64,000 nt of DNA from assembly GCA_950295325.1 (NCBI GenBank), contig OX485803.1, positions 33,046,001-33,110,000 on the forward strand, read 5' to 3'. Shown in pieces: positions 57,325 through 64,000 of the stretch. Positions within the stretch are counted from its first letter, which is position 1, and every line of letters starts with the position of its first letter. The stretch comes from Polytrichum commune (taxonomy: Eukaryota > Streptophyta > Polytrichopsida > Polytrichales > Polytrichaceae). The notes under the pieces were generated by a model. The model saw only the letters and a program-made list of their open reading frames with translations, had not been told where the DNA came from and searched no databases. Both the position numbers and the translations under genes were made by a program.

Positions 57325-57944
57325 GTAGCAGTAGGTTAGATGATGTAGTACTAGAAAAACTTCGAAATTTTGGAGAAATAACAATTAGAAGAAGGAGTGA
57401 AGAGGTACCATCGGAGAAAAACAAGAAGGTGTTGGAGTAAGAGTTGCAGGAGTAAGAGGCGCCGAAGTAGATCGGTATTGGAGAAGAGAGGCGTTGAAAA
57501 AAACCGGCGTTGGAAAAGAGCGGCGTTGGAAAAGACTGGCGGCTGAAAAACTTGACCTAATCCTAAGCGGCGTTTTAGGTTAGTTCAAAAGATTATTTTT
57601 TAATCTTATATGTGTGGACAAACTTTGTATTTGTCTATCATGCAAAAATTTAAGAATTTACACTTGAATTTTTTTTAGGTGGGTCGGTGGCTTTAATTTA
57701 TTCATACCTAGCAATGTTTTTAGTTTTTTGGAAATAAAATAGAATTTTTAGAATTTTTATAAATATTATAAATACAACTTCAAAATATAATTTATTGTAA
57801 TATATATTATAAAAACATATTTACATCAATATCCATATTTGTTCAAATTCAATTCAAGTATTGTGCATTTTAACTTAGGAGTAACGGGAGGTTGTTTATA
57901 TTATATTCTCCCGTGTTTGGTATTTACCCTTGCATATTTTAGAG

Positions 57945-59540
57945 CGATGAAGCACATGTCACACCTTGTGGAGCCTTAACTGGTTTTTTGAAGATTTAAA
58001 GGGGTGAGGCATATGTGTGAGGCCAAACCGCCCACCCTTAAGCGTCCTAGTCCAGGTGAGGGAATGGGTATCACATTCGTGTCTCCATACTCCATTTACC
58101 AAATTCGTGAGACTCCATTAATTCCCATCAATCATTGCACACCAATCCATTCCACGATAATATTACAAGCGTTAACAAACGCTCTTCTCTATTATCCCAA
58201 TCATAATACCCCCTATTGCTATCACCATCTCATCCATACCCCAATGCAACCGCTAATCCTACCATCCAATCCGTCTTATTTTCCTAGCTTACTCACGAAC
58301 TAATGATTTAAACTAATATTAAGTGACCACCTAATTCACTATCTATTACCACGTCAAGTGTGGCACCACGGGCTTTACCCCCTTTATATCCCTTGGTCCC
58401 CTCAAGCCCCCTAACTAAAATCTTCCACAGCCTAGCCTTAAATCTTCGGCAGCTTCAAAAAAACCAGCACTCTTAGCTGCAGAAACCAACACCATTTAGC
58501 TGCCGAGACCAGCACCACTTAGCTGCATAAACCAACACCATTTAGCTGCCGAGACCAGCACCATTTAGCTGCATAAACCAACACCATTTAGCTGCAAAGA
58601 CCAGCACCACTTAGCTGCAGACCAACACCATTTAACTGCCGAGACCAGTACCATTTAGCTGCAGACCAGCACCACTTACATGCATAAACCAGCACCCTTG
58701 AGCTAATTCACACTTTACTAGTTAATCCCACTAAGCCCTAACTAATTCCGCTAATTAACTTCACTAATTCCCTAAAACATCCTTACCTAATTCACACATT
58801 TTTTCCTAGTTCTAAGAGCTCAAGAAGTTCTAGAGGAGAGGGAGAAAAAAAGGAGAGGGAGAAGAGAGAATGAAGAGAGGAGAGGAGGAGGAGGAGAGGG
58901 CACCCAAGACCACAAGCCCCTTAGCCTTCTCCTACTTAGTAGGACCTTATCCTATCCACTAAATCCTCACCCTTTAAACCAACAAGAGTATGTTCTAATT
59001 CAAACATTTAAATCCAAGGACCTTCCTCTTGCTTCATCAACCACTACTCACTTAATCACAACACTCCCTAATATCACTAAGCTTCTACTTAACCACACAA
59101 AATAGGCTTAAAGCCTAAAACATAAACGACACCAAGCCTCACTCTTTTTATACTTTTGATTGTTTCAATAACACTCCAAATGCAATTCTAAATAAATTCT
59201 AAACATAAAACAAATATGAGCACTCATTTTGGACTCATAATATGCCACACCTTGTGGAGCCTTAATTGGTTTTTTTCAAGATTTAAAGGGGTGATGCATA
59301 TGCCACACCTTGTGGAGCCATAATTAATTTTTGTTCAAGTTTTAAGGGGGTGGGGCATATGCCTCACCTTGTGAAGCAGTAATTAGTTTTTTTTAAAGTT
59401 TTAAAGGGGTGGGGCATATGCCTCACCTTGTGAAGCAGTAATTAGTTTTTGTTCAAGTTTTAAAGGGGTGGGGCATATGCCTCGCCTTGTGAAGCAGTAA
59501 TTAGTTTTTTTTTTAAGTTTTAAGGGGGTGGGGCATATGG
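57945..59540. repeat. 60-bp tandem array with CATATG core, split by a solo LTR
   Basis: Six or seven units of GGGGTGGGGCATATGCCTCA-type followed by CCTTGTGAAGCAGTAATTAG and a T-run. These are the reverse complement of the units at 21.65-22.12 kb. The interruption is at 58016-59239. Confidence 0.85.
58016..59239. mobile_element. Solo LTR with perfect 5-bp TSD (ATATG)
   Basis: It starts TGTGAGGCCAAACCGCCCAC, almost identical to the start of the gypsy LTRs, and ends ACTCATTTTGGACTCATA, where the canonical end is GGGCTCACA. ATATG at 58011-58015 is repeated at 59240-59244. The body (1224 bp) is diverged and includes a minisatellite of AGCACCATTTAGCTGC-type units at about 58460-58700. It is a product of LTR-LTR recombination of a related family member. 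Confidence 0.88.
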
Positions 59541-59640
59541 TCATATTTTAATTGAAATCTATGCGTTTGCAATAATTTGTTCATGTGCACTTTTACATAT
59601 TGAATTGCACTTTTAATGAAATCGGTGTTTAAGGTAGAAA

Positions 59641-62235
59641 GGTTTCAAGAGGTGTATCAATATCCTTCAAAACATATCCCATATATATAACCATATCATT
59701 AATAATTGATAGCAATATGATTATTTAATGATTGTATAAGTCTCTGAAAAGAGTTAAAACTCTTAGTTATAAGTTTCGTAGTTCATAAACGTCAATTACA
59801 TTCATTAATATTCTTTTAATAACATTATAAGTATATTACTTTTATAACTTATAACAATAATGAGGAGTTAGCATGTTCTTGAGTCTTTCTTCTTTTAAGC
59901 TCAAGTGTTACTACTTATAATATAATATTACGATCTCAATAATAAGCATACATATGGTAATTAGTACGTCAATCTTACTTCTACTTAATCACATATCACA
60001 TGCTTAGACAATTCTTCTCCGATTGTTTAATCTTTCAACTTGTAATGACATCCAACAACTCACAAAGAATCTTTAAGAGAAAGAAGTTTCAATTTGAATA
60101 ACAATCGTTGTGAGTAGTTCATCAATAGCCAATATTAATTCATTCATGTAGAATCAAACTTTGATGTGTTAGTTTACATAGTATCTTGTCAATGTCTTTA
60201 TAATTCTTTAGAGTGTTAGGCATAGAATAAGTTCAATACTTGAACATATGTCATATAATATATTATGCATAATGGTTATCACATATATGAGTCAAACATG
60301 TAGTTTATAGTAATAAACTTCTCTTCAATTTATCATATTTCTTCTTTTAAAGGAGTTTTGTAATCGTTAAGAAGACTCGCTCATAATTATTCAAGACGTG
60401 TGTATAATTTTTATAACTCAATCTTAATCATTCAACCACTATTATATATTTCTCTTTTGAGGAGTTCAATTATAATTTCCACTTTGTAGGACAAACTTGT
60501 TCTCTCTATTCAAGTCGTATGAATTGAAGTTCAATTCAACATCACGATGTCTCTCAAAGTTCCATTGATTCTCCGAATATCCTTGAGCGCTTTGTTCTCA
60601 CCCTCACACTATTCTTTTGAGTTCTTGCTTGAAAGAGTCTACTCTCCTCTCGGTTGCTTAATCACTCAAGTAACACAAGTACCGCTTAGCAACTTATAAG
60701 TCCAATTGAGAGAGAAAAGAGAGGTCACATGTATTTGTGGAAAAGATAAGTATATTGCAATAGTGCTCCGGAAAGAGAGGTACAAAATAAGCTCAAGTGG
60801 TTTTGACACTCAATCTTAAGATAACTTCGTCGCATTGAAATGAGGTGTTAGTCCCTAAAAACTCCTTGCCTTATATAGTCTTTTCTTACTATCCAAAATC
60901 TACATTTAGAGTGGTTGTTAACTCCACTTCCTTAAATATCTATCTATCTATGATGTTTGTAGATAGTGCTTATCACAAACGGTTATAACCGTTGTAACAT
61001 TCTAATGTTCGTATCTTTAAGATTTCACTATATCCTTGCGGTGGCTACATTACAAATTCTTCTTTTAGAATCAACCAAATCTTGATTGATTCAATCAAGA
61101 TGATTTGTACTTAGTAAAATTATACTAGTAGAATGTAAAACATACTCCTATATACTTCTTAAACTCCTCATAATAAGTCCTTACATTCCTACATAATGGT
61201 CCTTAAGTAAAATCCTAAGTTTTCCTTCATTAAACGCGAATGGTCCTATAACCGTGGGTAAGGGACCCTATGACCGCGCTTGTCCTTGCATTTCAGTGGC
61301 AGAGGGTCCTATAACCGTGGACGAGGTTGCTTCGTCTCCGAAGTGTATTCTTCGGCTGTTCCTTTGAATTTCGGTGTTCCTCTTCTACTTCCACTTGCTT
61401 GTCTTTGATGTAAGATCGAGATAATGTTGTATTCAACATGCATTTTAATAACCATGTTAATATCAACATTGAATTTTTGTCTCTCTCAACCAATGAAATG
61501 TCATCTAGTCTAGTAGAAGTCCCAAGCTCGAAGTCTCAATTCACTTAAGGTCAATCCGTGCAACCTTAGCCGTTGAGAGAATAGAAGTTGGGACTTACCA
61601 CTTCACACATGGTTCCAAATCTTGAGTTTTAAGCATGACATGGCAACCTACATGGCAACAATGTTTTGGAGGTGAGGCACAAGACTTATGTTGGGAGTTG
61701 GGTTGAGCAAAAAGTTAATTATACCCAACTTGCAACAAAAGTCCCGATAATTATTTTGCATAAAATAATCAAAATCCCATAAAAGCCATGTTTTAATGGG
61801 CTCTTGAGACTCAGAAGTTGGGATTTGGGACTCCATGTGAGTTGGCCCTCAAAACAACATCATTGAAATTCGTTTTGAAATACATATCTTCCCACAATGA
61901 CCCGTAACACATGTTTCCACATTAGGCACTTCTACCTACTTATCAATACATGAACAATATTTTGTGAACCCCCTCCCCTGAACAAAGTAGTAAAATTCAG
62001 ATAATGCTCATACACTCATGCTTGCACTTGAAAATTTGGGTGGAGTTCTATTCCCAACATTATTCACAAAAAGCATGACCCTATTCATTGAAAATAATAT
62101 TCATAGTGGCAATATCAATGATAATACCGACGCTATTCATACCAACGTCAATTTCTTCTTCTGAAGGCAAGACAATGTTACATCCTGTCACATGCTACAT
62201 ATAGAAACACACCCCAGCCATAAGACTAAATGATG
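59641..62235. other. Non-coding stretch
   Basis: About 2.6 kb of AT-rich DNA without a supported gene. Near 61240-61320 a GGTCCTATAACCGTGG-like word occurs twice, with a degenerate third copy between. No terminal repeats were found. Confidence 0.4.
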
Positions 62236-62238
62236 TTA

Positions 62239-63486
62239 TTGTTCTCCCTCTTTAGTATGACACCTTTGGGAAACGCAAAAAATGTCGTATTATTGAGGTG
62301 TCGTCTTCTCGTTAATATGACAAATGGCCTAAAAGTGTCGTACTATCGAGGGAATACAAAAACATAAGAAATATGAGATTTAAACCATATACATTGAGTT
62401 TAGGGTTTAGGAAGTGTATGAAATAATAACTTATAACTCCAAACAAATACAAAAATTCTCAAGAACTCTTGAAATAAGAGTTCAAAGATCTCTGGTGTTG
62501 CCTACCTAAGTTAGCAACTGTCATCTTCTCTAAATTCCCTACTAGCTTTTGAAAACTAATAATTTCATTAACACCAAAATGTAAAGAGTTGTCTAATAAG
62601 AAATTAGACAACAATGATGCATGATGTTTAGCATCACTAAGCTTTACTGTAGGTGGAGCAACATCATCCACATCTACTGAATGCAAACCAACATTAAGAT
62701 CAAAGCCTTGTGCATGATTGACTCCCAAAGCGGCATCCACCAACGCATCAGTTGTCAATTCTAGCTCAGTAATCTCTTCCCCTTCCATCTGAATATAAGT
62801 CTCGATAGACATCTCATCATCACCCAATCGCAATTTTGAAATCAGAGCACCAAGTTCATCTGATTCTTCTCGCATTCTATTCTTCTCCCTTTCATCAACT
62901 AAGGCAAAATCGGCATTCCATGTTGCAGGTAATATACGCGCCATCCTCCAACAATTCCTGACTATTTGTGCATCCAACTCACTCCATACTTCATAACTCC
63001 ACATGATAGCTTGTCTGATATTGGGCACCACCTTCCTTAAGTCCTTCAATGTAGCATCATCATATTGTGACAAAACCCACTGGAAACTGCAAGAATGCAA
63101 GAGAGTGCACAAAGATTGGAGATTGCAAGAATCCAAGAGAGTGCACAAGAGGCAACATACTAGGGAGGAGGCCCCTCTAACCCTAAACCAAGTCCATTCT
63201 ACACTTGTAACCCTAATTATCATTAAGTTCCCAATGATAAGTGAAGTTCTCAAGTAGTTCCCAAGTGAAAATGGATGTATTCTAGATGTACATATCATGG
63301 ATGAAAGGAATTTTAGCATTTATTCCCTCTTTAATATGACAAAATGCACGCTCTAAGTGTCGTATTATCGAGGGTCATAGTCGTCTAAAAGAGGGAGTTT
63401 TGAACTAAGAAGTTTGGTCGCGCAAAAATGTGTCGTAATATCGAGGGTGTCGTCTTAACGAGTGTCGTACTAACGAGGTTAGACTG
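62239..63486 (-). mobile_element. Pogo/Tigger-like DNA transposon remnant
   Basis: The right end, read on the minus strand, is CAGTCTAACCTCGTTAGTAC followed by GACAC, next to a TA dinucleotide. The CAGT...AACCTCG form and TA target are typical of pogo-type Tc1/mariner elements. The left side has a related but decayed CTCTTTAGTATGACAC. Both ends carry repeated TGTCGTAYTATCGAGGG subterminal words. The element is short and its coding part is truncated. Confidence 0.65.
62459..63075 (-). pseudogene. C-terminal part of a pogo/Tigger-like transposase
   Basis: The open frame contains LKDLRKVVPNIRQAIMWSYE followed by VWSELDAQIVRNCWRMARIL, matching the conserved tail of the pogo/Tigger DDE region (A-I...W..v....I.nCw...gi). 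After it comes an acidic tail (MSIETYIQMEGEEITELELT). The catalytic DDD core and the DNA-binding domain are missing; the frame upstream of about 63075 is unrelated sequence. It is non-functional. Confidence 0.65.
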
Positions 63487-63489
63487 TAC

Positions 63490-64000
63490 GATGGATTGTC
63501 AGATCTTTCGTCCTTCAAATAGTGTAACATCGTTGATATTCATTTTGAAATGCAGAACTACATACAGGTGTCCACATGAGGCACTCCTACCTCCTTATCA
63601 ATACCGGAAGCATGCATGTGGGGCACACTCCCTTCCCTTGTGAGCTTAGCTTCTTGTGGTCGGTGCTAACCTGCACTAGGTATACCACCCCTGTTGTCAG
63701 CCTCCTCAACCTTACTTAACTTGGTGGTTTGGAAGAATCAAGGGAAGGGAGCGTAAGTGGGTTACACGTACCCATGTCACACTGCTCCAGCTCTTGTTCT
63801 GTGTTGCATGTGTAAGTTAAGCATTTGTGATGATGTGGAACCCCAACATGGCATTAATTGCATGCGGACAGAATCATCATAAGTTAATGTTTGCAATCCA
63901 GATTCTGCGTGACTCAAAAGTGCTGCCGTGTCGATCCGAGACGAGTTGAGTTACCTTACCCACCTACAGTCCACCCTCGATAAATGTTACACTTATAAAC
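63490..64000. other. Non-coding stretch at the right edge
   Basis: No supported gene. A frame at 63428-63643 overlaps the transposon end and is not credible. Confidence 0.35.

Larger units (their letters stand above)
57325..59640 (-). repeat. Right arm of the large inverted repeat (partner at 20336-22610)
   Basis: Block 3 at 57325-57700 (TAGTACTAGAAAAACTTC, CAAGAAGGTGTTGGAGTAAG, AAAAACTTGACCTAATCCTA), the 60-bp array (57950-58015 and 59240-59540, split by a solo LTR), and block 1 at 59556-59640 (GCGTTTGCAATAATTTGTTC, GTGCACTTTTACATATTGAA). The order is mirrored relative to the left arm. Confidence 0.75.

Overview
The window looks like repeat-rich nuclear DNA of a land plant. I see GT-AG introns, plant-type LINE and Ty3/gypsy retrotransposons, CACTA and Mutator-type DNA elements, and FCP1-like and DUF7869-like genes of kinds I associate with seedless plants. 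A bryophyte or fern-like source is a guess; nothing here fixes the species. I found no housekeeping gene, rRNA, true tRNA gene or CRISPR array. Nearly everything recognisable is mobile, element-like or decayed.

Layout. 1-6.6 kb: gene fragments (a WW/SSG-type fragment on the minus strand, a decayed ParB-like multi-exon gene, a SWIM-like fragment, a two-exon basic protein) and a tandem array whose unit carries a 22-bp palindrome. 6.6-11.5 kb: non-coding with small repeats. 11.5-20.4 kb: one minus-strand LINE, interrupted by a 245-bp Mutator-type MITE (9-bp TSD) and a 1.7-kb CACTA-type element (3-bp TSD) that holds a tRNA-derived SINE. 20.3-22.6 kb: one arm of a large inverted repeat whose other arm is at 57.3-59.6 kb. 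23.1-23.8 kb: another array with a palindromic core. 25.3-28.8 kb: a three-exon DUF7869-like, transposase-like gene on the minus strand. 28.8-36.6 kb: non-coding, with recent segmental duplications. 36.6-45.9 kb: a plus-strand multi-exon locus. 46.1-57.3 kb: a nearly intact Ty3/gypsy element on the minus strand. 58.0-59.2 kb: a related solo LTR with a perfect TSD. 62.2-63.5 kb: a pogo/Tigger-like remnant.

The most unusual locus is at 38-45.9 kb. A 31-nt coding exon reads MARTKQTARK, exactly the initiator Met plus residues 1-9 of the histone H3 tail. It splices in frame to a protein with, in order, a SUMO-interaction-like motif, a ParB/DGQHR-like domain, a long acidic tract, two more SIM-like motifs and an FCP1-like (HAD) phosphatase domain. 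About twenty copies of a palindrome (10-bp arms CCCACGGGCG / CGCCCGTGGG around a 2-bp centre) lie only in and around this locus and the DUF7869-like gene: in introns, flanks and once inside a coding exon. A second, decayed ParB-like gene at 2.2-3.9 kb sits beside an array of a different 22-bp palindrome. My working hypothesis is a mobile or selfish system that pairs a ParB-like, histone-mimicking protein with its own palindromic sites. The histone mimicry and the palindromes are read directly from the sequence; the system is inference.

Decay is visible: an in-frame TGA splits the ParB-like domain, an in-frame TAG lies in the DUF7869-like gene, and frameshifts occur in the acidic and FCP1-like parts. 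This copy is probably degenerate, and intact relatives should exist elsewhere in the genome.
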